DNA from: Trematomus loennbergii | Taxonomy: Eukaryota; Chordata; Actinopteri; Perciformes; Nototheniidae | Reading direction: 5' to 3' | NCBI GenBank assembly: GCA_012861695.1 | Contig: JAAOOA010000086.1 | Coordinates: 9,442,385-9,506,384, forward strand | Length of the DNA: 64,000 nucleotides | Shown here: positions 40,180 to 50,577 of the stretch, in pieces | Position numbering within the stretch: position 1 is the stretch's first letter | Layout: each line of letters opens with the position of its first letter | Program-made: the position numbers and the translations under genes | Notes under the pieces: model-generated | What the model was told of the DNA's origin: nothing | The model's input: the letters and a program-made list of their open reading frames with translations, nothing else | Database searches by the model: none

Positions 40180-40345
40180 ACACAATCAGAATCAGAATGC
40201 CTTTATTAGTCCCACGGAGGGGAAATTTGCGTAATTACAGCAGGAAAAAGAGCCACAGACAGCTTAATGTTACATATGTTAAATATGTGACATGCATTAA
40301 AAAAAATACTAAGTTATGATATAATAAAAAATATAATAAAAAATA
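40180..40345 (-). mobile_element. LINE/SINE-type 3' tail fragment
   Basis: AATCAGAATCAGAATGCCTT followed by TATTAGTCCCACGGAGGGGA and an A-rich end. This is the 'CTTTATTagTCCC' tail type in minus orientation. Confidence 0.5.
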
Positions 40346-42105
40346 AAAAGTGACATCATTTAAAAAATACACATCCTGTAACAGTTTTTATGATTTAGGT
40401 TGTGATTTTGTGATTTTTTGTGATTTTATCATCATACAACTAAGCTAAAACGTTGATATACACTCATATTGAATCATAATCCCACACCATTGTGCATCAT
40501 ATTTATTTATTCGTGACCATTTGGGCTGCAGTTGGTTACTTTATTTAAAAAATAACTGTCACAATATCCTGACCGTAGTGAATGAGATAGAGAATCTTGG
40601 GGGGAAATGAAGTCTCTGCCCCGCAATAACTTCAATCAAACTGCCACACTATAGGCAGCCATGATCAAATAAGAAGCAAGATTATGTTCCTGAATTGCAT
40701 CTTTCTCTCCTCAATGTTCCAGAAACACATTTTAGTTTACTGTTTACTGTGCCTCAAATATAAGAACATGACCTGGTTGCCATGTTGAAAACAATCAATC
40801 CAAAACCAAGCATCAGATAGAGCAAAGTTTTCATTTTCCATCTACACAGTACACTTAAATATGTTTCCGCAACATTAGAGGGGGAAAATAAGCAATCCAG
40901 TACCACAATCTTGATTTATAGTGAATTTAGTACTGCCTAGTTTGACAGTTTGAACAGAGTTCACCAGCAGCCATTCCTCTGCTGATTGGTAGCTTTCTGT
41001 TAAGAAAACAAGTGACAGTTTTAGCAAATAAAAATCTGAATAAAGTTACCAACTGCCTATTTTAAAGTAGCATTTACATTTTATAAATACTAGGTTGCTG
41101 ATCTCAAGCAGTCTTTAAAGTTTTTTTAAGACTTGACAAAGACTGTGAAGAGTTAAAACTTTTAAGCAATCACACTTTCTGTACCTGCTTTCAGAGTCCA
41201 ACAATGGCCTGCAGTTGTCCAAAAAGGAATGACTCATTTCAGTTTAAGGTTTCAGAGCCAAAAATAAATGTAGTGGGGGGTGGATTTATTTATGTATAAA
41301 AATGTTCAAATCGCAGATAAAGACAGTCACGTGATGAGTCTGCAAACACTTTAAATTCACAGACAGACTTCACCATGATAACATCGCCTCAAAGAATAGT
41401 TGCAAATCCAGCACTTTACTCGCATATCAAAGTTAAAATGGTGATTCAAATGTAAAGTTGGGGAAGAGATGGAGAGCATGCGGGTGTATTTCAGTAATGT
41501 GTCTGTATGGAAGAGAATAAAGAGGGAAAAGAGGGAAGAAACAAAGACAGAGCGGCAGGTAAAACCCAGGCATCAGCGGATGCTTTTCAAATAGTGAAGG
41601 AGGGATGGAAATGGGGGGATGAAGGGAGGAGGAGGATAAGTCTATGAGTCATGCTGAGAGATGAGGACAACGAATTCAAGCAGTGAAAATATATGGGAAA
41701 TATGAGCTTCTTTAAGAATAAAAACTTGAGAGAAGAGAAGGAGGTATATTAGTATTCTGGCTGAGAGTGGAAATGAAAGACAAGAAAGAGGAGTTGGAGC
41801 AGGAGAGGTAAGGTGAGAGCAAAGCTAGAAACAGGGAGCTGACAAGAAGGAGAAATGTTATGTATCTGCATCTGAAGACAAACACGTAGCCTACTATTTA
41901 TAGCTGTGAGTGTGAGTGTACAGCTGGTTTTGTGTTTGTGAGGGGACGTATGAAGACAAAAGACAATGATGAAAGGCTCTTCAGTGGACAATGGTTGTGA
42001 AATTGCTTTTTAGTTTCAAAAAAAAGGAAAAATCACATGAAGAATTACAATTTCCTCTCTGTGTTGAAGCAGTTTCTCATTTGTTTTGTTGTCTTTCTCC
42101 TGCAG
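40346..42105. other. Unique DNA, no gene identified before the candidate exon
   Basis: AT-rich to purine-rich (41460-41800). No paired repeats. The final 30 bases form a good acceptor for the candidate exon at 42106. Confidence 0.4.
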
Positions 42106-42171
42106 CCCAGGTGCCTCACAAGGATAGAGGTAGAAGATACCTCACCCATCGTGAAGCATTATAGGGCTGAG
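42106..42171 (+). CDS. Candidate 66-nt exon, unidentified
   Basis: The acceptor TTGTCTTTCTCCTGCAG is strong. It is followed by 66 nt open only in phase 0 (PRCLTRIEVEDTSPIVKH, then YRAE). The donor is GAG|GTAAGGCTG. Both splice sites match consensus, and the other two phases contain stops. The exon is a multiple of three, as is the one at 3744. It lies 288 nt before the LINE target duplication. I do not recognise the protein. Confidence 0.4.
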
Positions 42172-42458
42172 GTAAGGCTGATTTTATTTCATAATTTTGA
42201 AATATGAAAAGACCAAAACCAATAACATTTCAGTTCGTCTTTAAATCCTCTCTGACTTCCTGTCTATGGCTCTCAGCTCAACAAATGCAATTTCATTGTC
42301 ATAGTGTTTATCAAACAATGAGGAGGAAAGCATTTGTTTGGGACTATTTTCAGCGGCTGATTAATCCACATTTGGTGCTCTAGTAGTGAGTAGAGGACCA
42401 TTTGATTCAGTCTGAATAAACTTCAGTGTGTGTGTTCATGAAGGCAACATGTCACCCA
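42172..42458. other. Unique DNA up to the LINE target site
   Basis: AT-rich, no features. Confidence 0.4.
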
Positions 42459-42498
42459 GTGCAACAGGTCATCCATCCATCCATCCATCTTCTCCCGC

Positions 42499-43118
42499 TT
42501 ATCCGTGGTCGGGTCGCGGGGGTAGCAGTTCCAGCAGAGAGCCCCAAACTTTCCTTTCCCTGGCCACATCAACCAACTCTGACTGGGGGATCCCAAGGCG
42601 CTCCCAGGCCAGCGAAGAGATATAATCCCTCCACCTGGTCCTAGGTCTACCCCTTGGTCTCTTCCCAGCTGGACGTGCCTGGAACACCTCCCTAGGGAGG
42701 CGCCCAGGTGGCATCCTTACTAGGTGCCCGAACCAGCTCAACTGGCTCCTTTCGACGCGAAGGAGGAGCGGTTCAACTCCGAGTCCCTCCCGGATGACTG
42801 AACTTCTCACCTTATCCCTAAGGGAGACGCCAGCCACCCTGCGCAGAAAACCCATCTCGGCCGCTTGTATCCGCGATCTCGTTCTTTCGGTCATGATCCA
42901 TCCTTCATGACCATAGGTGAGGGTAGAAATGAAAATGGCCGGTAGACAGAGAGCTTTGCCTTCTGGCTCAGCTCTCTTTTCGTCACAACGGTGCGGTAAA
43001 GCGACTGCAGTACCGCTCCCGCTGCTCCGATTCTCCGGCCCATCTCACGCTCCATTGTTCCCTCACTCGAAACAAGACCCCGAGATACTTGAACTCCTTC
43101 ACTTGGGTAAGGACTCAT
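42499..43118 (-). pseudogene. LINE C-terminal region, frameshifted
   Basis: Two frames cover the end of the polyprotein. 42891-43118 has EREMGRRIGAAGAVLQSLYR and VVTKRELSQKAKLSVYR. 42499-42894 has AEMGFLRRVAGVSLRDKVRS, SQLSWFGHLVRMPPGRLPRE and KRPRGRPRTRWRDYISSLAW. The WFGH and RPRGRPRTRW blocks are typical of the thumb/C-terminal region of this fish LINE family. The frame runs to within about 30 bp of the GATG tail, giving a very short 3' UTR. Confidence 0.8.
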
Positions 43119-43262
43119 TCCCTACTTGGAGTGGACAGTCCATCGGTTTCCTGCTGAGACCATGGCCTCAGATTTGGAGGTGCTGATCTCATCCCAGCCG
43201 CTTCACACTCGGTTGCGAACCGATCCAGTGAGTGCTGAAGGTCGCAGACCGATGAAGCCATT

Positions 43263-43946
43263 AGAACCACATCATCTGCAAAAGCAGTGGTGCAATCCTT
43301 AGTCCACCGAACTGCAGACCCCCTCCCCCACGACTACGCCTCGAAATCCTATCCATGTATATTACAAACAGGATTGGTGACAAAGCGCAGCCCTGGCGGA
43401 GGCCAACCCTCTCGGAAATGGGTCCGACTTACTGCCGAGGACCCGGACACAGCTCTCGCTTTGGGAGTACAGAGATTGGATGGCCCTGAGTAGAGACCCC
43501 CTCACCCCATACTCCTGCAGCACCTCCCACAGTAACTCCCTGGGAACTCGGTCATACGCCTTCTCCAAGTCTACAAAACACATGTAGACCGGATAAGCAT
43601 ACTCCCAGGCCCCCTCCAGGATCCTTGCGAGAGTAAAAAGCTGATCCGTCGTTCCACGACCAGGACGGAATCCGCATTGTTCCTCCTCAATCTGAGGTTC
43701 GACAATCGGCCTGACCCTCCTTTCGAGTACCTTAGAGTAAACTTTCCCGGGGAGGCTGAGTAGTGTGATGCCTCTGTAATTGGCACACACCCTCTGATCC
43801 CCCTTTTTGAAAAGGGGAACCACCACCCCGGTCTGCCACTCCTTCGGTACTGTTTCCGACTTCCACGCAACGTTGATGAGACGTGTCAACCATGACAGTC
43901 CCTCAACACCCAGAGCCTTCAGCATTTCTGGGCGGATCTCATCCAC
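43263..43946 (-). pseudogene. LINE reverse transcriptase domain, frameshifted
   Basis: Block order: WQTGVVVPLFKKGD, NYRGITLLSLPGKVYSKVLE, QCGFRPGRGTTDQLF, then CFVDLEKAYDRVP with the first catalytic Asp, all in one frame of 194 codons (43362-43946). After a frame change, FADDVVLMASS (FADD codons at 43271-43282) supplies the catalytic Asp pair. All three catalytic Asp codons survive, but in different frames. Fingers/palm order is normal for non-LTR reverse transcriptase. Confidence 0.85.
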
Positions 43947-44040
43947 CCCGGGGCTTTGCCACTGTGGAGTTGTTTGACGACCTCAGTGACCTCCCCCCGG
44001 GAGATTGGTGTTGATCCCCCGTCATACTCCAGCTCTGCCT

Positions 44041-44934
44041 CTACATAGAGGGCGGAGTTGTCGGGTTCAGGAGTTCCTCAAAGTGTTCCTTCCAACGCCC
44101 TAACACTCCATCAGTTGAGGTCAACAACGTCCCATCCTTACTGTACACAGCTTGGATGGTTCCCTGCTTCCCCCCTGAGGTGTCGGACAGTTTTCCAGAA
44201 CAACTTTGGTGCCGCCCGAAAGTCCTTTTCCATGTCTTCTCCAACTTCTCCCACACCCGCTGCTTTGCCTCGGCCACGGCTGAGGCTGCTGCCCTTCGGG
44301 CCTGTCGGTACCTTGCAACTGCCTCGGGAGTCCCCCGGGATAACAAATCCCTGAAGGCCTCCTTCTTCAGTCGGACGGCTTCCCTGACCACCGGTGTCCA
44401 CCAGGAGGTTCGAGGGTTACCGCCCCTTGAGGCACCTAAGACCTTGAGACCACAGCTCCCCGCCGCGGCTTCGGCAATAGAGGCTTTGAACACCGCCCAC
44501 TCTGGTTCAATGTCCCCAACCTCCACAGGAATGCCCGAAAAGCTCCGCCGGAGGTGTGAGTTGAAGGCCTCCTGAACTTGGGCCTCCTCCAGACGTTCCC
44601 AGTTCACCACTACACGTTTGGGCTTACCAGGTCTGTCCAGAGGCTTCCCCCGCCACTCGACCCAACTCACCACCAGATGGTGATCAGTTGACAACTCCGC
44701 CCCTCTCTTTACCCGAGTGTCCAAAACATACGGCCTCAGGTCCGATGATACGATAACGAAATCGATCATGGACCTTCTGCCTAGGGTGCTCTGGTACCAC
44801 GTACACTTATGAGCATCCTTATGTTCGAACATGGTGTTTGTTATGGCCAATCCATGACTAGCACAGAAGTCCAGTAACAAACCACCACTCCGGTTCAGAT
44901 CAGGGGGCCGTTCCTCCCAATCACGCCCCTCCAA
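44041..44934 (-). pseudogene. LINE endonuclease C-terminal part and linker
   Basis: The 297-codon frame includes LLLDFCASHGLAITNT, CTWYQSTLGRRSMIDF and STDHHLVVSW. The last is the DHH-type block that ends the endonuclease, with catalytic Asp/His. A linker rich in Arg/Ala follows (VARYRQARRAAASAV) and then LGRWKEHFEELLNP, which precedes the reverse transcriptase in this family. It is the longest intact piece of the element and overlaps the upstream piece in another frame, showing a frameshift near 44900-44930. Confidence 0.8.
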
Positions 44935-45529
44935 GTGTCTCCATCATTGCCCACATGTGCGTTGAAGTCTCCCAGCAAGATTAAAGAGTCCCCTTCAGGA
45001 GCCCCATACAGGACTCTTTCCAGGGTCTCCAAGAAGGCCGTATACTCTGAACTGCTGTTTGGTGCATAAGCACACACAACAGTCAGAGTTTTCCCCCCCA
45101 TAACCCGCAGGCGTAGGGAGGCGACCCTCTCGTCCACTGGGGTAAACTCCAACAACGAAGCACCCAACCGGGGGCTTGTGAGTATCCCCACACCCGCCCC
45201 GCCTCACACCTTGAGCAACTCCGGAGAAGAATAGAGTCCAACCCCTATCCAGAAGTAAGGTTCCAGAGCCGACGCTGTGCGTAGAGGTGAGCCCAACCAG
45301 ATCCAAGCTCCGGCTCCTTCCCCCCCAGAGAGGTGACGTTCCACGTCCCCAAAGCCAGCTTCTGTCGCCCGGGTCTGGTCCGTCGAGACCCTCTGCTTTC
45401 ACTGCCACCCTTCTGGCAGCGCACCCGACCCCATCGCTGTTTCCCGTAGGTGGTGGGTCCGCGGGACGGAGAAGCGGAGGTGTTGCCCATGTTGCATTTT
45501 CGGCTGTGCCCGGCCGGGCTCCGTGGCAA
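44895..45529 (-). pseudogene. LINE endonuclease domain, N-terminal part, frameshifted
   Basis: Endonuclease box TWNVTSLGGKEPEL is read in the frame at 45245-45529. LVGLTSTHSVGSGT is in a second frame. [13 protein letters not shown] and [12 protein letters not shown] are in a third (44895-45191). These are the successive conserved blocks of APE-like LINE endonucleases, which nick target DNA. The GDFN block holds catalytic residues and is intact. Frame changes between blocks come from small indels. Neighbouring pieces of the same gene follow at lower coordinates. Confidence 0.8.
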
Positions 45530-45799
45530 GCCCCACCAGACGCTCGCCGACGAGTCCTCCTGGGCCTGGCTCCAGAAGGGGACCCCGGGCTTCCTCCGGG
45601 CCGGGTATCGTCACTTCCTGTGTCGTCTTTCATGAGGTCTTTTGAACCAATCTTAGTCTGGCCCCTTGCCTGAGACCAATTTACCATGGGAGACCCTACC
45701 AGGAACACAAGGTTCCAGACAACACAGCCCCCAGGTTCATCAGGGCACACAAACCTCTCTACCACGGTAAGGTGCTGGTTCTTCAGAGAGGTGCAACAG

Positions 45800-46013
45800 T
45801 GTGATGTTTTAAACAACAATGGAGGTTTGATTTCAGTTTCATTTGGTTTCTATTAGCTTATCAGTTTTTATTATGTCTGCAAAGTGTGTCGTCACAATGC
45901 TTATAACCAAACCAGTTTTTAAGAGCTATTGTTATTTTATAATGCCACAGTACACTACCTGTAACAGCAAACCACAGACAGAAAAGTTAGAGACTCACAG
46001 GGTATATATAGTA
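45800..46013. other. Short unique stretch
   Basis: AT-rich; ends in a TATATAGTAG microsatellite-like stretch that is the target of the next element. Confidence 0.4.
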
Positions 46014-46607
46014 GTATATAGTAGTATTTCGTCAGCTATTTTGTAATTTAGTTTTAGTCATAGTCCTGTGTTAAATTTCCTTTTTCGTTTTAGTCATATT
46101 TAGTCACCTTCATCCTGTTTTTATTTAGTCAAGTTTTAGTCGACTAAAAGTCTGAGCATTTTAGTCTTATTTTAGTCGACTAAAACAGTAACTATTTTAG
46201 TCAAGATTTAGTCGACTAAAAGTCTGAGCATTTTAGTCTTATTTTAGTCGAAGAAAACTAATTATTTTAGTCTACTTTTTGTCAATGAAAACTGTTGAGT
46301 CTTTTTTAGTCATCAGATTATATTGAACATTTCAGTCAAACTAGTCTAGCCAAAACCAATAATTTGTCATTTTAGTCAAACTTATTTCACAATAAGATTA
46401 TATCTTGTCCTTATTTGATTAAAAACACAGGTTGAATGATTAAGAATGCAGCTTTGCAGAGAGTATCTGGTCAGGTTTGTGGTGTTTTTACCAGCTGTGT
46501 TATGGCTACATTGCTTCCCTTCTGATAAAACAATACATTCGCTTTTTTCTCAGCCTCATTGTAGTGAAAATGGGCCCAAATATACGGTGGCCCGGAAGTG
46601 CAAGATA

Positions 46608-46960
46608 CCACAGCATTTCAGAAAACACAACAGCATTTCAGAAAACACTACAGCATTTCACAAAACGCCACAGCATTTCACAAAACGCCGCAGCATTTCA
46701 GAAAACACTACAGCATTTCACAAAACGCCGCAGCATTTCACAAAACGCCGCAGCATTTCACAAAACGCCGCAGCATTTCAGAAAACGCCGCAGCATTTCA
46801 CAAAACGCCGCAGCATTTCACAAAACGCCAGCATTTCACAAAACGCCGCAGCATTTCAGAAAACGCCACAGCATTTCAGAAAACACCACAGCATTTCACA
46901 AAACGCCGCAGCATTTCACAAAACGCCACAGCATTTCAGAAAACACCACAGCATTTCACA
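46608..46960 (+). repeat. 20-bp tandem array in the left arm
   Basis: About 17 units of CAGCATTTCACAAAACGCCR-type, with variants AGAAAACACC. 20 bp is not a multiple of three and no unit contains a stop, so all three plus frames stay open for over 130 codons. These are artefacts. Confidence 0.95.
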
Positions 46961-47006
46961 TTGGACGGAAAGGGTATTCCTTTAGGAGAGAACACTTCTT
47001 GTTTGT

Positions 47007-47088
47007 GATTGGACAGAGCCAGCCATAGAAGCACTGCTGTGATTGGGTTGTTTTTGCTGCCAGTCAAGAAATGACGCTTCGTGATTGG
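47007..47088 (+). promoter_or_regulatory. Three CCAAT boxes (inverted) in the left arm
   Basis: GATTGG at 47007, 47041 and 47083, mirrored as CCAATC at 48372, 48412 and 48446 in the right arm. Regularly spaced CCAAT boxes suggest NF-Y binding and possible promoter activity of the arms. This is inferred. Confidence 0.35.
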
Positions 47089-47620
47089 TCAGCACCCGAC
47101 AGCGCAACATGTCCCACACATCAACCGTTACCTGTTAGCACACACTCAGAGCTCACAGCTCCTCATATCTGTTCAGAAACTGGACAAAAGTTAAAAAAGT
47201 ACAAACCACAGACTGTCTATGTCATGGCGAATACAGTCACTGCTTTATTTATGTCTGTATGACGCTGTTGTGAGTGTGGACGGAGCAGCTACAGGTTAGT
47301 TTAGCCTGATCGATCCGCCCCCTCCAGCACGTTTTGTTTGAATGACAGGAGTAAACACTGACAGCTGCGGTGAAACTCGAGCGATTAGAGCAATGCGAAA
47401 AAACATGATTTAATGCTTTATTAATTCATGGTTTTTAAGGGGCTTATCTCCATGTAAATGCTATAGACTACCCAATATTCGCATCGCTCTAATCGCTCGA
47501 GTTTCACCGCGGCTGTCAGCTGTGTTTGCTCCTGTCATTCAAACAAGACGCGCTGGAGAGGGGGCGGGCGTATCTCCATGTAAATTCTATGGGAGATACC
47601 AACTACAACAATGAACATAT

Positions 47621-47982
47621 TGTAGCGTCTCGCTACAGGAACACAGCGAGGCTTGGTTTGTCCTTATCCGGGAGTTTATTATACAGATCACAGGTTACTG
47701 TTGGCCATAACCACGCCAAACAATCCACTAACTCTGTCGTATATCCTCACTCTCCGTCACATATTCCCCTAACTCCTCTCTCGCTTCCCGCGTCTCCCCC
47801 TCCCGGAACCTCCCTCTTCCAGCCCCAACCAACCAGACAACACTCTCCCACCCAAACCCACAGCTACAGGTCACAAGAACCGTCCATCAAAACAGTGGCA
47901 CGTTCACTGACACTCTGTAAAATGCAAACAAACTCTGAACAACAAACACATCAAACATCAACATTATAACCAGTCCGTTACA
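47621..47982 (-). mobile_element. Solo LTR inside the foldback element
   Basis: Read on the minus strand it begins TGTAACGG and ends CGCTACA. ATAT is duplicated on both sides (47617-47620, 47983-47986). On the minus strand AATAAA (plus-strand 47675-47680) lies about 55 bp before the 3' end, as in an R-U5 layout. No internal sequence adjoins it. A 147-codon plus-strand frame across it (47526-47969) is therefore not a gene. Confidence 0.65.
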
Positions 47983-48497
47983 ATATTGACCGTGATTTAA
48001 TTGTAATACACGTTTCAAAGTGATGCCGAAGTAACTACATACTGATACCGGTTAGTAAAAACCATGAATTAATGCTTTGACAAGTCTGCAGACAAGACGG
48101 CAGGCGAAAAGCTTTTAAAATGCGTGTTTTCTGAATGGAATCGGATCCATCAGGCTAAACTAACCTGTAGCTGCTCCGTCCACACTCACAACAACGTCAT
48201 ACAGACATAAATAAAGCAGCGACTGTATTCACCATGACATAGACAGTCTGTGGTTTGTACTTGTTTAACTTTTGTCCAGTTTCTGAACAGATATGAGGAG
48301 CTGTGAGCTCTGAGTGTGTGCTAACAGCTAACGGTTGATGTGTTGGGACATGTTGCGCTGTCAGGTGCTGACCAATCACGAAGCGTCATTTCTTGACTGG
48401 CAGCAAAACAACCAATCACAGCAGTGCTTCTCTGGCTGGCTCTGTCCAATCACAAACAAGAAGTGTTCTCCCTAAAGGAATACCCTTTCCGTCCAAT

Positions 48498-48892
48498 GTG
48501 AAATGCTGTGGTGTTTTCTGAAATGCTGTGGCGTTTTGTGAAATGCTGTGGCGTTTTGTGAAATGCTGTGGCGTTTTGTGAAATGCTGTGGCGTTTTTTG
48601 AAATGCTGTGGCGTTTTGTGAAATGCTGCGGCGTTTTGTGAAATGCTGCGGCGTTTTGTGAAATGCTGGGCGTTTTGTGAAATGCTGTGGCGTTTTGTGT
48701 GAAATGCTGCGGCGTTTTGTGAAATGCTGTGGCGTTTTCTGAAATGCTGTAGTGTTTTCTGAATGCTGTGGTTTTGTGAAATGCTGCGGCGTTTTGTGAA
48801 ATGCTTGGCGTTTTGTGAAATGCTGTGGCGTTTTCTGAAATGCTGTAGTGTTTTCTGAAATGCTGTGGTGTTTTCTGAAATGCTGTGGTGTC
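48498..48892 (-). repeat. 20-bp tandem array in the right arm
   Basis: About 19-20 units, the inverted counterpart of 46608-46960, with several shortened units. The two arrays differ in unit order and number, so they have evolved separately since the arms formed. Confidence 0.95.
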
Positions 48893-49623
48893 TTGCACTT
48901 CCGGGCCACCGTACAAATATCACATCGTTTCTTTCTCCCAAGCAGTGGTGGCTTTATACTTTTTCGTTGTCAGTAATTTTGACAGACAAGATCGTAACAT
49001 TTCCGTCATAATCCATTTTACCCGTCGAGTGCACAATGTATCACTCACTCGCGCTGACGGGGGGGTATTCGGTTAACGCGAGTGCGACCACTGCTCCCAA
49101 TCCCTGTTGTTGCCATTTTATTTTCTGTTATATAAGGTTAGTTAGACCATGAGTTAGACCCGAGTCTTCCTGACAGTTCACAGTGTGCCGCTGTCCGGTG
49201 TATTTCAAATGTACCGCCGCGCGCGGCACAGACACACAGCTGCTGGCCCAGCCGCAGCACCGGAAATGGAACTGCTGGGAGAACAACTGACTATCAGAGA
49301 TGTAACGTTATCTTTGATAATATTTCGTCCCTCATTTTTCGTCAACGAAAGTAAAGAGAGATTTTGGCATAGTTTTTATTTAGTAAACTACATTTTCGTC
49401 TCGTCACTTTTCGTCAACGATATTGCATGATGATTTCGTTACAGTTATTGTTTACTGCCGTCGGTGCCGTCTCGTCATCGTCTCGTTTTCGTCATGGAAA
49501 AAAAGGTCGTTGACGAACATATTTCGTCATAGTTTTAGTCAACGAAATTAACACTAATATATAGGAGTCTTTAGCAGCTAAACAGACAGAGTTTTTATTT
49601 TTCTGAATATTCCGAATATATAT

Positions 49624-49663
49624 CCTCGTCAAAAATGCTGTCAGTTATTTTGGCAGTTTTCAA
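49624..49663 (+). repeat. 40-bp block repeated at 56673-56712
   Basis: CCTCGTCAAAAATGCTGTCA then GTTATTTTGGCAGTTTTCAA. The second copy differs at two positions and lies on the other side of the DIRS nest. Confidence 0.8.
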
Positions 49664-49834
49664 AAAGCAACAGCTATATAAAACCTGTTAACATATAACA
49701 GATGCTGTAAACCTCATTACAGTCTGTCTGAGTGGAAAACACAGTACAACTGTATGTTATATCTCTCACAGGCTCCGCCCTCTACTGGACTCTATGGGTA
49801 CTCCCCTTGATCCTATCATGCAAGCATTCATCCA

Positions 49835-49932
49835 GTAGTGCACGCCCCGCAGTGGGACCTGCCGCTGGTGCTCGAGGCTCTGGTCTCAGAACCATTTGAG
49901 CCTCTGGAGCCCTCCTCCCTAAAAGCACTGTT
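49835..49932 (+). pseudogene. DIRS tyrosine recombinase, N-terminal fragment
   Basis: Reads WDLPLVLEALVSEPFEPLEP then SSLKAL before the Ngaro-type element interrupts it. In DIRS recombinases this block directly precedes KTALLLALTSAKRV, which is found immediately after the insertion at 54716. The fragment is joined on its left directly to the terminal repeat, so all upstream genes were lost in a deletion. Confidence 0.65.
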
Positions 49933-50110
49933 CACTAGCAAGAACCACGCCACAACAGTGTGATGTTTGTGCGTTTATTGAAGTAACATGTGAAGGATAT
50001 GAGGGGGGTGAAGAGGTGATCTGGGAGGACGAGCTATGGTCCGTGCTGTGGGAGACTCAGAGTGGGGGTTCCGTCTCCGGCATGAACTGCGTGGGCTGAT
50101 TACGGTCCCC
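49933..50110 (-). repeat. Split direct repeat B2
   Basis: CACTAGCAAGAACCACGCCA to GATTACGGTCCCC, nearly identical to 50346-50523. It is the outer 3' end of the minus-strand element. Confidence 0.9.
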
Positions 50111-50222
50111 CAGACGATACCTGGAGTTTAATGTTAGTATACGCGGTATAGATATGCACCGTTTAGATATAAATGGTGATGGGCAGAGGATGTTTATGGG
50201 TAGAAGGGTGAGGGAGGGTGGG

Positions 50223-50345
50223 TTGAAAGATGAGACAAGCGTTTGCCGGAAGCTTTGCCGGATATAAATAGGGGTGGCTGTGGTTTGAGGCGGAGTTTTA
50301 GGCGTGGCCATGCTCCTGAACCTATGTTAACATTTAACCTCATTT
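50223..50345 (-). repeat. Split direct repeat A2
   Basis: TTGAAAGATGAGACAAGCGT to ATTTAACCTCATTT, nearly identical to 54593-54715. It abuts B1 with no gap, forming the A/B junction expected for the circular intermediate of such elements. Confidence 0.9.
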
Positions 50346-50523
50346 CACTAGCAAGAACCACGCCACAACAGTGTGATGTTTGTGCGTTTATTGAAGTAAC
50401 ATGTGAAGGATATGAGGGGGGTGAAGAGGTGATCTGGGAGGACGAGCTATGGTCCGTGCTGTGGGAGACTCAGAGTGGGGGTTCCGTCTCCGGCATGAAC
50501 TGCGTGGGCTGATTACGGTCCCC
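50346..50523 (-). repeat. Split direct repeat B1
   Basis: Copy of 49933-50110, lying directly next to the recombinase tail. Confidence 0.9.
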
Positions 50524-50577
50524 AAAAAGAGTCGGATTAAAAGCAGCTGACTTAAGCGTGTGCATGTCAGACGTCGT

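Larger units (their letters stand above)
42468..45790 (-). mobile_element. RTE-type (Rex3/Expander-like) LINE, near full length but dead
   Basis: GTGCAACAG is a perfect 9-bp target duplication (42459-42467, 45791-45799). This fixes both ends of a 3.32-kb insert. Read on the minus strand, the order is: 5' leader, apurinic-type endonuclease, linker, reverse transcriptase with FADD, a C-terminal basic region, and a terminal (GATG)n at 42469-42490. A GATG tail and short 3' UTR are features reported for Rex3-type RTE elements. The frame is broken into at least five pieces by small indels, so no protein can be made. Clade assigned by motif recall. Confidence 0.85.
46583..48913. mobile_element. Large foldback element with tandem-repeat arms
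   Basis: Arms of about 735 bp (46583-47317) and 770 bp (48142-48913) are inverted copies. They start TACGGTGGCCCGGAAGTGCA, pass through a 20-bp tandem array, and run to TAGTTTAGCCTGAT. CAAATA is duplicated on both sides (46577-46582, 48914-48919). Each arm carries three CCAAT boxes. The middle contains a smaller inverted repeat (GTTTGAATGACAGGAG ... CTCCTGTCATTCAAAC) and a solo LTR. No coding frame is credible. MULE-like or foldback class is possible, not proven. Confidence 0.85.
46022..49556. mobile_element. hAT-like element hosting a foldback element
   Basis: Left end TAGTATTTCGTC and right end, reverse complemented, TAGTGTTAATTTCGTTGACT. Flanking 8-mers GTATATAG (46014-46021) and ATATATAG (49557-49564) differ at one base. 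The subterminal part has many TTTTAGTCGACTAAAA-type blocks on the left and TTTCGTCAACGAAA blocks on the right. Host sequence proper is about 46022-46582 and 48914-49556. The rest is nested insertion. No transposase frame. Confidence 0.65.

Noticed and set aside
42499..45790. Possible active LINE
   Set aside because: At least five frame changes separate the conserved blocks, so no functional polyprotein can be produced.
44995..45819. 274-codon frame extending past the LINE 5' end as a separate gene
   Set aside because: Its beginning lies outside the element and target duplication; the rest is the LINE leader and an out-of-frame piece of the endonuclease region.
46608..46960. Regular short repeats resembling a CRISPR array
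   Set aside because: The units are contiguous without unique spacers, in an evidently vertebrate genome; it is a tandem repeat.
46446..47028. Three overlapping plus-strand frames of 136-183 codons with a 20-residue repeat
   Set aside because: The 20-bp unit has no stop in any frame, so all frames are open together; the array belongs to the foldback arm. The same holds for 48416-48941 on the minus strand.
47526..47969. 147-codon Pro/Ser/Thr-rich plus-strand frame
   Set aside because: It lies mostly in a minus-strand solo LTR bounded by ATAT duplications.
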